The notes: generated from the sequence alone by a model not told the origin. 64,000 nucleotides of DNA from Cyanobacteria bacterium RM1_2_2 (GCA_012033495.1 JAAUQT010000002.1:1-64000); one strand, 5' to 3'; numbered from the stretch's first letter, positions 43,460-53,500 are shown. A program made the numbers and translations.

Positions 43460-45970
43460 ATGACTAATCAATCTGATACCAGCGCTGCTTCCTCCTTCGG
43501 GCTGCCGGCTGGGGTAACTGCTGGAGTACCTGCCGGGTTAACTGAACCAGAAGCAATCGCTCGACGCAATGCGGGAGCAGGCAACACAGCGAAACTGCAA
43601 ACCAGCCGCTCCTATCGCCAAATTCTCCAAGAGAACCTGTTTACCGTTATCAACACGATCTTTTTTGCGATCAGTTTGGTGATGTTTCGGCTCGGCCGGT
43701 TCAGCGATGGCATTCTTGTTGTGATTGTGATTTTTGGCGGCGTTTTGGTCAACATCTATCAGGAGATTTGGGCGAAGCAACAGTTGGATCGAATTGCGCT
43801 GCTGAGCCGCCCGAAGGCAACCGTGATTCGAGAAGGCAAAGAGCGCCTGATCGATCCGAGTGAGATTGTGTTGGGCGACATTTTGCTGGTGCATCCGGGC
43901 GATCAGATTGTAGTAGACGGGCAGTTGGTAGGCAACGGGCGCATGGAGGTAGACGAATCGCTGCTGACAGGCGAATCAGACTTGATTCCGAAACATACCG
44001 ATGATCCCGTTTATTCCGGCAGTTTTTGCGTCAGCGGCACGGCTTGCTATGAAGCGCAAAAAGTCGGAGTCGATACGGTTGCTTATAAGTTGATGTCGGG
44101 GGCGCGTGTGTTTCGCCGTTCGCTGACCCCGCTGCAAGTCGAAATTAATGTGGTGATCCGGATTTTTATGCTGATTGCCATTTTTCTGTGGACGCTGGTA
44201 GGCATCAGCTTTCTCAGCAGCAGCTATTCGGCGAACGAAATTATTCAGCGCTTTGCCGTGATTGCCGGACTTGTGCCTGCGGGTTTGCTATTGGCAATTA
44301 CGTTAGCTTACGGGCTAGGAGCCGTCCGCATGGTGGGGCAGGATGTGTTGATCCAACAGTCGAACGCGGTGGAGTCGCTCAGCAACGTCGATACGCTTTG
44401 CCTCGACAAAACCGGAACCCTGACCACGAACCAGATTCACCTTCAGGAACTCTACCCGATTGGCATGGGTGAGCCAGAACTACGGGAACTTTTGGGCGAT
44501 TTTGCCGCCAACCTCAGCACCAGCAACCGCACCAGCGAAGCGATCGCTGCCGCCTGTCCTGGAAAAGCCCGTTACTTAAAAGCCGAAGTGCCGTTCTCCT
44601 CGGCTCGAAAATGGAGCGCGGTTGCCTTCGATGATGTGGATCGACGCGGCGTTTATATTCTCGGTGCGCCGGAAGTTGTCCTGACGACGACCGGACTGAT
44701 CAGCCCTGAAATGACCGAATATATTCAAGCTGGCGTCGAGCAAGGCTTGCGGGTGGTGTTGTTTGCCCACAGCCCTGAGCCGACCGCAATCCAACCCGAT
44801 GCACCCCATTTACCCGCCGACATTACGCCGCTGGGAATTCTGCGATTTAGCGATCAGCTTCGCCCCGAAGCCTACGAAACCCTGGAAGGCTTTGCCCAAG
44901 CCGGAATTCGGGTGAAAATCATTTCGGGTGACAATCCGCAAACGGTGGCAGCGCTGGCCAGACAGGCGGGTTTAGGCGCAGAAATCAGTGTGGTGTCAGG
45001 GGCGCAGTTGGCGCAGATGGACGAGGCTCAAGTGGCTCAGGCGGCGCAGACTTGCACGGTGTTTGGGCGAATCAGTCCAGAGCAGAAGGCAATGCTGGTG
45101 CGACAGTTACGCAAGGCGGGCTGCTATGTGGCGATGATCGGCGATGGTGTCAACGATGTGCTGTCGCTGAAGCAGGCAAATTTGGCGATTGCGATGGAAA
45201 GCGGCAGTAAGGCGACGCGAGGCGTGGCGGATATTGTGCTGCTGAAGGATTCGTTTGGGGCACTGCCGCGAGCTTTCTTGGAAGGACAACGGATTCGCAA
45301 CGGCATCCAGGATGTGCTGAAGCTGTTTCTAGTCAGAACATTTTGCGTGACGCTGCTGATTTTTGCCGTGGCGCTGGTGACGGACAGTTTCCCGTTGCAA
45401 AACAAACAGAGCGCCATCGTTGCCCTGATTGGGGTCGGCTTCCCGACGATGTGTATCCCCATTTGGGCCCAACCCGGACTGTTGCCGCGCCGCAGTATGG
45501 TGCGATCGATGCTGCATTTTGTGATTCCGGCCACCCTTTCCCTAACGTTGGTGTCGCTGCTGGTCTATTTGTTCTACCTCGTCGTGGCAGTGTTGGATCT
45601 GCCTCCCGGTGCTACCCTCACCCAAGTCAATCATGCCATTCCCCGCAGTGCGCTGGTCGCAATTTTGGTGATGGGCGAATTATTGCTGATTCCGTTCCTC
45701 AAACCACCAACGCGGGCTTGGGTCGGCGGCGAACGACTGAGCGGTGATTGGCGCTATTCGATTGTCGCCTTACTGCTGTTGATCATGTATCTCGTGATTG
45801 TGGCTGTCCCTCCCCTGCGGCGCTTTTTTGAACTCTACCCCCTCGATCCGCTGCACTATTTGTTTATCGGACTGGTGGCAATTGAGTGGTGCTACATTTT
45901 GCGGCTTATTTGGCGCACCCGGTTTTGGATCGATTCCTGGGCGTTGATTTGCGGTAATGGTAGATTGTGA
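43460..45970 (+). CDS. P-type cation-transporting ATPase, CtpE-like
   Basis: 836 residues. The phosphorylation site is D316 in DKTGTLT; the actuator motif is LLTGES; the hinge is MIGDGVNDV. Membrane helix 4 reads GLVPAGLLLAITLAYG, where classical Ca2+ pumps have PEGLP. That VPAGL form is found in CtpE-type pumps, for which Ca2+ uptake has been proposed, so a divalent cation is the likely substrate. There is no N-terminal metal-binding domain with a CxxC. About ten membrane segments. The gene is divergent from pyrR over 113 bases. Confidence 0.92.
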   Translation: MTNQSDTSAASSFGLPAGVTAGVPAGLTEPEAIARRNAGAGNTAKLQTSRSYRQILQENLFTVINTIFFAISLVMFRLGRFSDGILVVIVIFGGVLVNIYQEIWAKQQLDRIALLSRPKATVIREGKERLIDPSEIVLGDILLVHPGDQIVVDGQLVGNGRMEVDESLLTGESDLIPKHTDDPVYSGSFCVSGTACYEAQKVGVDTVAYKLMSGARVFRRSLTPLQVEINVVIRIFMLIAIFLWTLVGISFLSSSYSANEIIQRFAVIAGLVPAGLLLAITLAYGLGAVRMVGQDVLIQQSNAVESLSNVDTLCLDKTGTLTTNQIHLQELYPIGMGEPELRELLGDFAANLSTSNRTSEAIAAACPGKARYLKAEVPFSSARKWSAVAFDDVDRRGVYILGAPEVVLTTTGLISPEMTEYIQAGVEQGLRVVLFAHSPEPTAIQPDAPHLPADITPLGILRFSDQLRPEAYETLEGFAQAGIRVKIISGDNPQTVAALARQAGLGAEISVVSGAQLAQMDEAQVAQAAQTCTVFGRISPEQKAMLVRQLRKAGCYVAMIGDGVNDVLSLKQANLAIAMESGSKATRGVADIVLLKDSFGALPRAFLEGQRIRNGIQDVLKLFLVRTFCVTLLIFAVALVTDSFPLQNKQSAIVALIGVGFPTMCIPIWAQPGLLPRRSMVRSMLHFVIPATLSLTLVSLLVYLFYLVVAVLDLPPGATLTQVNHAIPRSALVAILVMGELLLIPFLKPPTRAWVGGERLSGDWRYSIVALLLLIMYLVIVAVPPLRRFFELYPLDPLHYLFIGLVAIEWCYILRLIWRTRFWIDSWALICGNGRL

Positions 45971-46448
45971 AGCTGTTCAATAGTAAATAATCTCCAACGC
46001 TCATCAATGCGTTCTATTCCTTTACATAAACGTGATTAGACAGCTTGTTAGACAATGTTCACTCAAAAATTAGCATCCTAGTTAAATATATTATTTGCCA
46101 CCCTTACAGTTGAGTCTAAAAACTCTATTTTTCCTACTCTACAACTTGAGCAGTTAAAAGAATCTAAAACTTTAGTTCTGCTGAGTAGCAGGTCGTCTGC
46201 GCTGGAAGCATTATTTGGCTAAAAATGCAGGGTAGTGCTATGGCTCTGTTGTTATTGTTTAGATCGTGAGTCCAACCTCAAAGCGATTGATGAACAACCC
46301 GATTGCCACATTATGCATGACTACTAACTTGGAAAAACAAACCGTTTTGCGAGCTAGCCGCTTAATTCGCGTACGCAACGTTAAATGCTTGCGCTCATCT
46401 TCTGCCTATTGCGTTTGCCAATTGTATCGAACACAGGCTCGATATGAC

Positions 46449-46514
46449 ATATGCCTACGGCAGGCTACGCCAATATAAGCACCCCAGCCTAAGCCTGCGG
46501 CACGCTACGTGAAC
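46449..46514. repeat. Two small dispersed repeats inserted in the IS1 remnant
   Basis: GCCTACGGCAGGCTACGCC (about 46453-46471) and GCCTGCGGCACGCTACGTG (about 46494-46512) are two versions of one GC-rich short palindromic repeat. They flank only four codons of IS1 (WGAY). They resemble the very small mobile repeats described from Nostoc-group genomes. Confidence 0.65.
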
Positions 46515-46628
46515 ACTATAGAATTGCGTAATGTCCAATGGTTCCCACAGCGCTTTTAACGCTAACAATGCATCATCGCTGTGCCCTGCCAGTCCATACG
46601 CCAACACTTCACCCGTTGCATGATCATA

Positions 46629-46651
46629 GAGCTTCGCTCCGCCCAAGGGTA
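46629..46651. repeat. 23-bp repeat insertion in the IS1 remnant
   Basis: GAGCTTCGCTCCGCCCAAGG plus three bases. Removing exactly these 23 bases restores the transposase reading WWAYDHATGEVLAY, which is good evidence that the block was inserted into a once-intact gene. Confidence 0.65.
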
Positions 46652-46799
46652 CGCCCACCATCACCAGCGTTGATTTTGCTTCGATTGCCTAAAGCTCCAC
46701 ATTTCGTCTACCTCCGCCTCGACATCCGCATCCTCAACACAGCCGCACAATCGTTTGGGTCGGTTCTAGGGGAGCTAATCCCCCTTCATTAGGTAAATA

Positions 46800-47064
46800 C
46801 TTTGTTTTCGAGGGCTACGGAGTCCGTAAATTTGCTTATCTTGCTTTGCTGCCTAACTTGCCTGCCTTGATGCGCGGGTAGAGGGATGAGGGGCAACAAG
46901 CTGGATTGACACAAAAACCTGGACAAACTCTAGCTCTGTCATGCCCTACAGCCTGCCGTGTTTGCGAGATAGCCGACTTCCATCAACTGAAAGAGGCAAG
47001 AATATTAATTTCTTGTTAGATTGTTTAATAAATCTAAACAATTCGCACTCTTAGTTATTCTGCT
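46800..47064. other. Spacer upstream of the cytochrome b6-like gene, nothing recognised
   Basis: No ORF, tRNA or hairpin of note. The last 80 bases are AT-rich (TTGTTAGATTGTTTAATAAAT) and probably contain the promoter of the cytochrome gene. The part from 45971 to 46258 is likewise without recognisable features. Confidence 0.4.
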
Positions 47065-47076
47065 TTGAGGACAATC

Positions 47077-47766
47077 ATGAAAACTCTGAGCTACTCTTTC
47101 ATCCTTCGACGGCTCGCTACCCTTTTGGCGGTGATTGCGCTCACCCTAGTTTTATTAGCTGGAATCACGGGCGTGCTGTTAGCGTTTTACTATGAGCCAA
47201 GCGCCGGCGGAGCTTATGACTCGCTGAAATTCATTACTGAATCGGTTCCGGGTGGCGTTTTAATTCGGAGCCTTCACGACATTGCTGGCAATCTGATTAT
47301 TGGGGTAGCGCTGCTGCAAATCGCTGTCATGTTTTTGGGCCGTCAAGCGAACCGAGACTGGTTTCTTGCCTGGCTAAGCGGCGGGTTCTTGGCGCTTTTT
47401 GCGATTGGGCTGGGTTGGACGGCCATCATCCTAGATTGGGATCAGATTGGCTATTGGCGGCTCAAAATTGAGATCGGAACGATTAGCAGTCTGCCCATTG
47501 TTGGTGAATACATTCGTACCATTTTGTTAGGCGGCGACAGCATCGGTTCGACGACGGTTGCCCACATGTATGCAATTCATAGCTACCTACTGTCGGCGAT
47601 TGCAGTGGTATTGGCAATTGTGCATTTTGTTGCCTTAGTGAATCAAGAGCGCCGTCAAATTGGGCTGTCAGCGGCTTCAGAAGCACTGCCTGAATCCGGT
47701 TCTACCGTCACCTCTACCACTCCAGAAAAGCCGGAACCCGTTTCGGTAGGAGGCGGAGTTGGTTAG
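47077..47766 (+). CDS. Cytochrome b6-like protein (cytochrome b N-terminal domain) with altered heme ligation
   Basis: 229 residues from the ATG at 47077 (MKTLSYSFIL), preferred over the TTG at 47065. Four transmembrane helices of the cytochrome b N-terminal domain. The helix-B ligand H67 is present, but the partner 14 residues later, histidine in b6, is Q81. In helix D, H168 and H183 keep the 15-residue spacing. So one heme site is complete and the other lacks an axial His. The Cys that anchors heme cn in b6 is absent. A hydrophilic Pro/Ser/Thr tail follows residue 195. It is a paralogue of PetB, not the main subunit, of unknown function; the next gene starts 17 bases downstream. Confidence 0.85.
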   Translation: MKTLSYSFILRRLATLLAVIALTLVLLAGITGVLLAFYYEPSAGGAYDSLKFITESVPGGVLIRSLHDIAGNLIIGVALLQIAVMFLGRQANRDWFLAWLSGGFLALFAIGLGWTAIILDWDQIGYWRLKIEIGTISSLPIVGEYIRTILLGGDSIGSTTVAHMYAIHSYLLSAIAVVLAIVHFVALVNQERRQIGLSAASEALPESGSTVTSTTPEKPEPVSVGGGVG

Positions 47767-47783
47767 CCATCGCTTGCTAGGGT

Positions 47784-48230
47784 ATGGATCAAGCAACTGA
47801 GCGGATTGAATCTCTTAAGGCAGGGTGGGTAGGAGCCGTGGCAACTGCAATTGAGTTTGTTGCGGCTTCAGCACTGCAAGTCTTAGCTCACCTTCCTGCT
47901 ACAAATGGCACTGCTGCAAATGGCATAGAGCATTGGATGCAACCTGAAACGCTGGGGTCGGCAGCCATTGCTGTCCTGAGCGGCGGACTGTTTGGCATCA
48001 CCTATCGCTATGTCGTTAGAACCGATAGCAACCTTCAGCTTCAGGCAGGCGCGGTTGGAGCCTTCGGTTTAGTGCGCGGCTTAGGGCAAATCGAGGCAAC
48101 TTGGGCAACTTCTCCCTACTGGCTGACCGGCATCAGGCTGTTGGCGAGCTTGTTGATGTTTGCAACGGCAGCCCTGCTGTTGAACTGGTCAATGCGGCAA
48201 GGTTGGATTAAGCGATTTGAGGAATCATGA
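47784..48230 (+). CDS. Hypothetical membrane protein, coupled to the cytochrome b6-like gene
   Basis: 148 residues with three to four hydrophobic segments (about 14-36, 57-75, 86-104, 112-135). GGLFGITYRYVVR and LQAGAVGAFGLVRGLGQ look conserved. No family name was recognised, though the sequence has the character of small cyanobacterial membrane proteins. It lies 17 bases after the cytochrome gene on the same strand, so it probably belongs to the same complex or pathway. Confidence 0.75.
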   Translation: MDQATERIESLKAGWVGAVATAIEFVAASALQVLAHLPATNGTAANGIEHWMQPETLGSAAIAVLSGGLFGITYRYVVRTDSNLQLQAGAVGAFGLVRGLGQIEATWATSPYWLTGIRLLASLLMFATAALLLNWSMRQGWIKRFEES

Positions 48231-48238
48231 ACTCGCCT

Positions 48239-48270
48239 AAAAATCCCCGACTCAGATGACCGAATCGGGG
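48239..48270 (-). terminator. Terminator of glgP
   Basis: Read on the minus strand: CCCCGA, a 14-base loop, TCGGGG, A, then TTTTT, just after the glgP stop. Confidence 0.75.
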
Positions 48271-48299
48271 AAGGCGTGACATTAATTCTCGAAAAATCG

Positions 48300-50844
48300 T
48301 TAACTCATTTCGGGTGTTTTCGTGACTTTGAGACCTGCTGCTTCTTGCGAGTAGGCTCCCAAATCAACCGGCATTGGCTCAACTTTCCAGATATCACGAC
48401 AGTATTCTGCGATGGTTCGGTCAGAGGAGAACTTGCCCATCCGCGCCACATTCAGAATCGACATGCGTGTCCAGTTGTCCTGATCGCGGAAAGCTTGGCT
48501 CACCCGATCCTGACAGTCTAAGTAAGATTGGAAGTCAGCCAGCAGCATATATTCATCGCTGTGCAGCAACGAATCAACAATCGACATAAACAAACCTGGC
48601 TCTTTGGGCGAGAAGAAGCCCGACGCAAGCTGATCGATCACCTGCTTCAGTTCAGGATTGGACTGGTAGTAGCTTGCCGGACTGTAGCCCGACGCTTTCT
48701 TGTCCATCACTTCTTGGGCCGTTAACCCAAACAAGAAGAAGTTTTCTGCGCCCACTTCCTCCCGAATTTCGACGTTTGCGCCATCGAGTGTGCCAATGGT
48801 GAGGGCGCCATTCATCGAGAACTTCATGTTGCCTGTGCCAGAAGCCTCTTTGCCAGCGGTCGAAATTTGCTCCGATAGGTCGGCGGCAGGGTAAGCAAAT
48901 TGTCCAGAAGAAACTGAATAATTTGCCATGAACACGACCTTCAATCGGTCGGCTACATCCGGGTCGTTGTTGACCACATCGCCCACTGAGTTGATTAACT
49001 TCACAACCATTTTGGCCATGAAATAGCCCGGAGCCGCTTTGCCGCCAAAAATAAAGGTGCGAGGCAAGATGTCCTGACTGGGATCAGCTTTCAGGCGGTT
49101 ATAAAGCGCGATGATATGCAGCACATTGAGCAACTGCCGCTTATATTCGTGAATCCGCTTGATTTGCACATCAAACAGCGAATCAATATTCAACTCAATC
49201 CCGTTGTTACGCAGGATGTAGTCAGCAAGATGGGATTTATTCGCTTGCTTGATTTGCCGCCACTGCGCTCGAAACTGAGGATCATCAGCATAGGGTTCAA
49301 TCCGGCGCAGTTCATCGAGATTCTTGATCCAACCGTCGCCGATTTTCTCGCTGATCAGATTCGACAGCTTCGGATTACTCATCATCAACCAGCGACGCGG
49401 CGTGACACCATTGGTTTTGTTTTGGAACTTTTCGGGCCAAAGCTCATAAAAAGTCCCGCATGAGTTCCTGCTTGATTAGCTCCGTATGTAAGGCTGCTAC
49501 ACCATTCACCGTATGGCTACCGACGCAAGCCAAATGAGCCATCCGCACCTGCTTTTCTTGCCCTTCTTCAATCAACGACATCCGCGCCAATTTAGAACTA
49601 TCGCTGGGATACCTGAGGCGCACTTCATCCAAAAACACTTGGTTAATTTCGTAGATTAGCTCTAGATGGCGCGGCAACAACCGACCAAACAAGCTGACCG
49701 GCCATTTCTCCAGGGCTTCCGACAGCAGCGTATGATTGGTGTAGGCAAACGTGCGACGAGTCAGATCCCAAGCCTGATTCCATTCCAACTCATAGTCGTC
49801 TAGGAACAGCCGCATCAGTTCGGCGACCCCAATGGCTGGATGGGTGTCGTTTAGCTGAATTGCCACCTTGTCAGGGAAGGCATCGAACGTGTCATGATTG
49901 CGCAGGTAAAGGCGAATGATGTCTTGTAACGAACAAGAAACGAAGAAGTACTGCTGCTGCAAACGCAACTCTTTTCCTTGCGGCGTGTGATCGTTGGGAT
50001 ACAGCACCTTGGAAATATTTTCGGAGAAGGTTTTGGCGGCAACGGCTTGAGTGTAGTCGCCTGCATTGAACACATGAAAATCAAAGTCTTCGCCTGCTCT
50101 GGCTGCCCAGAGACGCAGAGTGTTGACCGTATTGTTGCCATATCCTGGAACAGGCGTGTCGTAAGGTGTGCCAAACACCGTGACCCGAGGCGACCAACGA
50201 ACTCTAGATTTGCCCGATTCGTCGATCAACACTTCGGTGTGACCACCAAATTTGATTTCCACCATGTAGTCGGGGCGCGGAATTTCCCACGGATTGCCGA
50301 ACCGCAGCCAGTTATCGGGATGTTCCACCTGCCATCCATCGCAGATCAACTGGTCAAAGATGCCAAATTCATAGCGAATCCCGTAGCCCATTGCTGGAAT
50401 TTCGAGCGTAGCCATCGAGTCTAGGAAGCAGGCAGCGAGTCGCCCCAAACCGCCATTCCCTAGCCCCGGCTCTTCTTCGCGCTCGATCAGGTCATCTAGA
50501 TTTAAGCCTGATTCTTTCAGCGCCTGCTGCATTTGGTCATAAAGACCCAGGTTAATTAAGTTATTCAGTAACAGCCGCCCGATCAAAAATTCTGCCGAGA
50601 GATAATAAACCCCTTTGGCGTCTTTGTCAAAGTAAGCTTGGGCTGTTTTGATGCGACGGTGCACTAGACGATCGCGCACCGTATATGCCAGTGCCATGTA
50701 ATAGTCATAAAGGGTTGCAAAGTTTTCGTCTTTGCCCTGAATGTAATACAGGTTATCGGCGAGTGCTCGTTTAAGGGTTGACACGGTTGTTCCTGTGCGA
50801 TCGTCTTCGATATGCACACGAACATCAATTGGCTGACTGGTCAT
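48300..50844 (-). pseudogene. glgP: Glycogen phosphorylase, split by one frameshift
   Basis: Together the two frames encode a normal phosphorylase of about 847 residues that releases glucose-1-phosphate from glycogen. The first part (50844-49444) covers the N-terminal domain (GLGNGGLGRLAACFLDS, LNDTHPAIGVAEL) and ends ELMRDFL-stop. The second (from 49388) starts [15 protein letters not shown] and includes the PLP lysine motif GTGNMKF and GANVEI. At 49448-49452 there are five A (minus-strand T5) where four would read [10 protein letters not shown] and restore one frame. A homopolymer indel is typical of sequencing error, so the gene may be intact in the organism. ATG start at 50844. Confidence 0.93.
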
Positions 50845-51225
50845 AAGCTAAAGTTGAGTGATAATTCAACTAAACTAACGCACACTACAACTCTAATTGA
50901 CAAGGAATCGTGTTGAAAACTACATCCAGCTTGAACTTAAGCAATTCTTAGGATTGCGATGCCAAATCTATCCAAATTCGGTTTTGTTCCGTTTTGCTGC
51001 CATTGGCGGCTGAGCGGACTGGTGCTGAGCGGGCTGGTTTTTAACGATGAAGTGTAGCGGCAGAAATTGACCCAATTCCCCCTTCTGCCCTTTCTTCCCG
51101 CTTTACCTTCCTGCCAAGGTTCAAGTTGTGAGTCTCAGATTAAAAGTTCCCTTATCTCCCCATCCTGACCCGTGGCACAATGATTCAATTGATTTGTTGA
51201 TGATTTTGCCAACCACAGGAACACC
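50845..51225. promoter_or_regulatory. Divergent promoter region glgP / DUF561 gene
   Basis: 381 bases with no ORF worth reporting. It must contain both promoters. No clear operator repeats were seen. Confidence 0.4.
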
Positions 51226-51972
51226 ATGACGATTCATCCTTCTCTCCATCAGGCGTTTGCTCAACAGCGAGCGCTCAAAGTAATCAGTGGCTTAACCAAC
51301 TTTAATGCCGAACAGGTTGCCATGATTGTCAGAGCAGCCGAGCGCGGCGGTGCAACGTTTGTCGATATTGCTGCCGAGCCTAGCTTGGTTAAGCTAACGA
51401 AGCAATTGATCCAAATTCCCGTTTGTGTCTCTGCGGTGGAACCCGAACAATTTGTTGCTGCTGTTGCTGCCGGGGCAGACTTGATTGAAATTGGCAACTT
51501 TGATGCTTTCTATGCTCAGGGGCGGCGGTTTGAGGCAGCCGAAGTTTTGGAACTGACGCGGCAAACCCGAACACGCCTGCCAGAAACCACCCTTTCTGTA
51601 ACCGTCCCTCACACGCTCGAACTGGATCAGCAAGTTCATCTAGCCGAAGAACTGGTCAAAGCTGGAGCCGACTTGATTCAAACCGAAGGCGGCACGAGCA
51701 GCCAACCGACTCATGCAGGCACTTTAGGACTGATTGAAAAAGCGGCTCCGACTCTGGCATCTGCCCACGCAATCTCACGGGCTGTTTCTGTCCCTGTGCT
51801 CTGTGCGTCTGGGCTTTCGGATGTGACTGCACCGATGGCGATTGCGGCGGGCGCATCTGGAATCGGTGTTGGCTCTGCCATTAACCGGCTCAATGATGAG
51901 TTGGCAATGGTTGCTGCTGTGCGGCGGTTCGTAGAAGCCCTGACAGCCGCTAATCTGCGCGTCAACGCATAA
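51226..51972 (+). CDS. DUF561 TIM-barrel protein
   Basis: 248 residues. A TIM-barrel of the DUF561 family shared by cyanobacteria and plastids. Typical segments are LKVISGLTNFNAEQV, AAGADLIEIGNFDAFYAQGR, AGADLIQTEGGTSSQP and VPVLCASGLSDVTAPMAIA. The beta/alpha phosphate-binding glycine motifs at the C-terminal strands (GASGIGVGSAIN) are intact. The biochemical function is unassigned. ATG start at 51226. Confidence 0.88.
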   Translation: MTIHPSLHQAFAQQRALKVISGLTNFNAEQVAMIVRAAERGGATFVDIAAEPSLVKLTKQLIQIPVCVSAVEPEQFVAAVAAGADLIEIGNFDAFYAQGRRFEAAEVLELTRQTRTRLPETTLSVTVPHTLELDQQVHLAEELVKAGADLIQTEGGTSSQPTHAGTLGLIEKAAPTLASAHAISRAVSVPVLCASGLSDVTAPMAIAAGASGIGVGSAINRLNDELAMVAAVRRFVEALTAANLRVNA

Positions 51973-52418
51973 GTCTTGCCCTCCAAATTTCCCTGGGATG
52001 TGAGGTTCACAAAAGCCCAGCGCTGCGGAAGTGAGGAGGGCTGAATCAACCTGATTGACACTGATTAGAGCAATCTTAAGGCTAGAAGAAGCGTGTGGCT
52101 GAATCGGAGGATGAATCTAGAAGCGCCTCAGCTTCTCAGTCGGCGTCACATCCTCACATACGTCCCATCCTCACATACGTCACATCGTCACATAATTGTC
52201 GTCAACTCATGATGGCAGCCGGGACTCTGTGCTGAAGAATCAGGATGATCAGGCAGCAACGCCAAAACAAGTTAGGAGAAACAACGCTGCTCAAAACCCC
52301 GTAATCGGAATGACACCTGCTGTAAGCCTCGCTAAGATGAAGAAGTGTGAAGCATTGGTTTACAGTTGAGCAGATTGGTCGAGCAGACTGGTTGAGCAGA
52401 TCGTTTTCTCTAGTTGCA
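51973..52418. other. Spacer with short direct repeats
   Basis: Around 52140-52200 there are three to four copies of a TCACATACGTC-type 11-mer. Otherwise no feature. The alpha/beta hydrolase start lies at its end. Confidence 0.4.
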
Positions 52419-53195
52419 ATGGTAGAGCCTGAATCGAATCAAGCGTTAAATCGAGAATTGGCAGCGCCAGCCGCAGAAATGTCGTCGCTAGAGCAGCCTA
52501 CCCGTCCGATTACAACTCCGACCGAAGCCATCAAGCAGGCTGAAAAGTCCTTGAAGGACATTTACTTTATTAGCGGTTTAGGTGCTGATGAACGAGTGTT
52601 TCGGTTGCTGAAATTTGAGGGCTATCGACCTGTGCATATTCATTGGCTAGAACCAAAGCACAGAGAGCCAATTGCCGACTATGCCAAGCGTTTAGCAGTT
52701 CAAATTCAGTCAAATAGTCCTATTGTGATCGGGCTGTCGTTTGGTGGCATGATTGCCGTAGAGATCGCCAAACAAATCGAAGTCGAAAAGGTTATTTTAA
52801 TCTCCAGCGTCAAAGATAAGTTTGAAGTGCCGTTCTATTTCAGACTGTTTCGCTGGTTTCAAATTCACCGCATCCTTCCTTACAAAAACTTGCGCTGGTT
52901 GGGTTACATCATCGCCTGCTGGCTCTTTGGTCTAGAAAGCTTGGCTGAACGTACCCTCATGAAAGCAATTCTGCTCGATACTGACATTCGATTTATGAAG
53001 TGGGCGCTTCACCAACTCATAACCTGGGATAACGAAACTGTGCCCGACCATCTTTATCAAATTCATGGCACAAGCGACCGAGTTTTTCCTATCTGCTTTG
53101 TCCAGCCAAATTTTGTCCTAGAACGCGGCGGACATTTCATGATTATGAATCGCGCTAACCAAATCTCAGCCTTACTGGAAAAAATCATGGCTTAG
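52419..53195 (+). CDS. Alpha/beta hydrolase
   Basis: About 258 residues from the ATG at 52419 (MVEPESNQAL); a GTG at 52347 would add 24. The catalytic core starts with IYFISGLGADERVF (oxyanion region). The nucleophile serine is in GLSFGG, the acid is probably Asp in HGTSDRVFP, and the base is His in ERGGHFMIMN. This is a small esterase/lipase-like protein. The substrate is unknown and no pathway partner is adjacent. Confidence 0.82.
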   Translation: MVEPESNQALNRELAAPAAEMSSLEQPTRPITTPTEAIKQAEKSLKDIYFISGLGADERVFRLLKFEGYRPVHIHWLEPKHREPIADYAKRLAVQIQSNSPIVIGLSFGGMIAVEIAKQIEVEKVILISSVKDKFEVPFYFRLFRWFQIHRILPYKNLRWLGYIIACWLFGLESLAERTLMKAILLDTDIRFMKWALHQLITWDNETVPDHLYQIHGTSDRVFPICFVQPNFVLERGGHFMIMNRANQISALLEKIMA

Positions 53196-53218
53196 CCTAG
53201 TTCTAATGCCCCGCCGCA

Positions 53219-53341
53219 TTGCATAAGGTGGTGCAGTATCGCCTCAACGCCTCCTCGAAAGAAGAAATGATGCAAACGGCGATGGCTTTGATGGTGGGTT
53301 GGGCTTTTATCTCGGAAGTGCTATCCATAGCCCAACTTTAA
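53219..53341 (+). pseudogene. Possible 40-codon gene remnant
   Basis: An open stretch beginning at TTG encodes LHKVVQYRLNASSKEEMMQ followed by TAMALMVGWAFISEVLS and a stop. Codon content looks protein-like but there is no ribosome site or recognised family. It may be the tail of a lost gene. Low confidence. Confidence 0.22.
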
Positions 53342-53397
53342 GGAATCGCTATTAGTTTATGCTTTGGCTTTAGCTTCATAGCTCGATGCTTAGAACC

Positions 53398-53500
53398 TGT
53401 TTGAAAAGCCCCCTAAATTCCCCATTCTGGGGGACTTCTCCGAGCCGATGATGCCTTCAAAGTCCCCTACCCGTGGGGGATTTAGGGGCTGAGAGGAGTT
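53398..53500. repeat. Palindromic intergenic repeat (CCCCCTAAATTCCCC type)
   Basis: AAAGCCCCCTAAATTCCCC, TGGGGGACTT, AAAGTCCCCTACCCGTGGGGG and ATTTAGGGGCT form a large imperfect inverted repeat. Related blocks without full arms occur at 54955-55040, 56380-56420 and 58840-58900. It is a common type of cyanobacterial intergenic palindrome. Confidence 0.6.

Larger units (their letters stand above)
46259..46740 (-). pseudogene. IS1-family transposase remnant interrupted by small repeats
   Basis: Minus-strand translation in pieces gives EVDEMWSF, NQRW-stop-WW, DHATGEVLAYGLAGHSDDA, LALKALWEPLDITQFYS, WGAY, TIGKRNRQK, then ERKHLTLRTRIKRLARKT and MHNVAIGLFINRFEVG with a stop at 46259. These are in the order of the IS1 InsB catalytic domain. 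Frame is lost by an in-frame stop, a 1-base deletion before ERKH and three short insertions (46629-46651, 46487-46514, 46449-46474). The N-terminal zinc-finger half is not recognisable. No intact inverted repeats were found. Confidence 0.75.

Noticed and set aside
46266..46478. Plus-strand 70-codon ORF
   Set aside because: Antisense of the IS1 transposase C-terminus, whose minus-strand translation clearly matches the InsB end.
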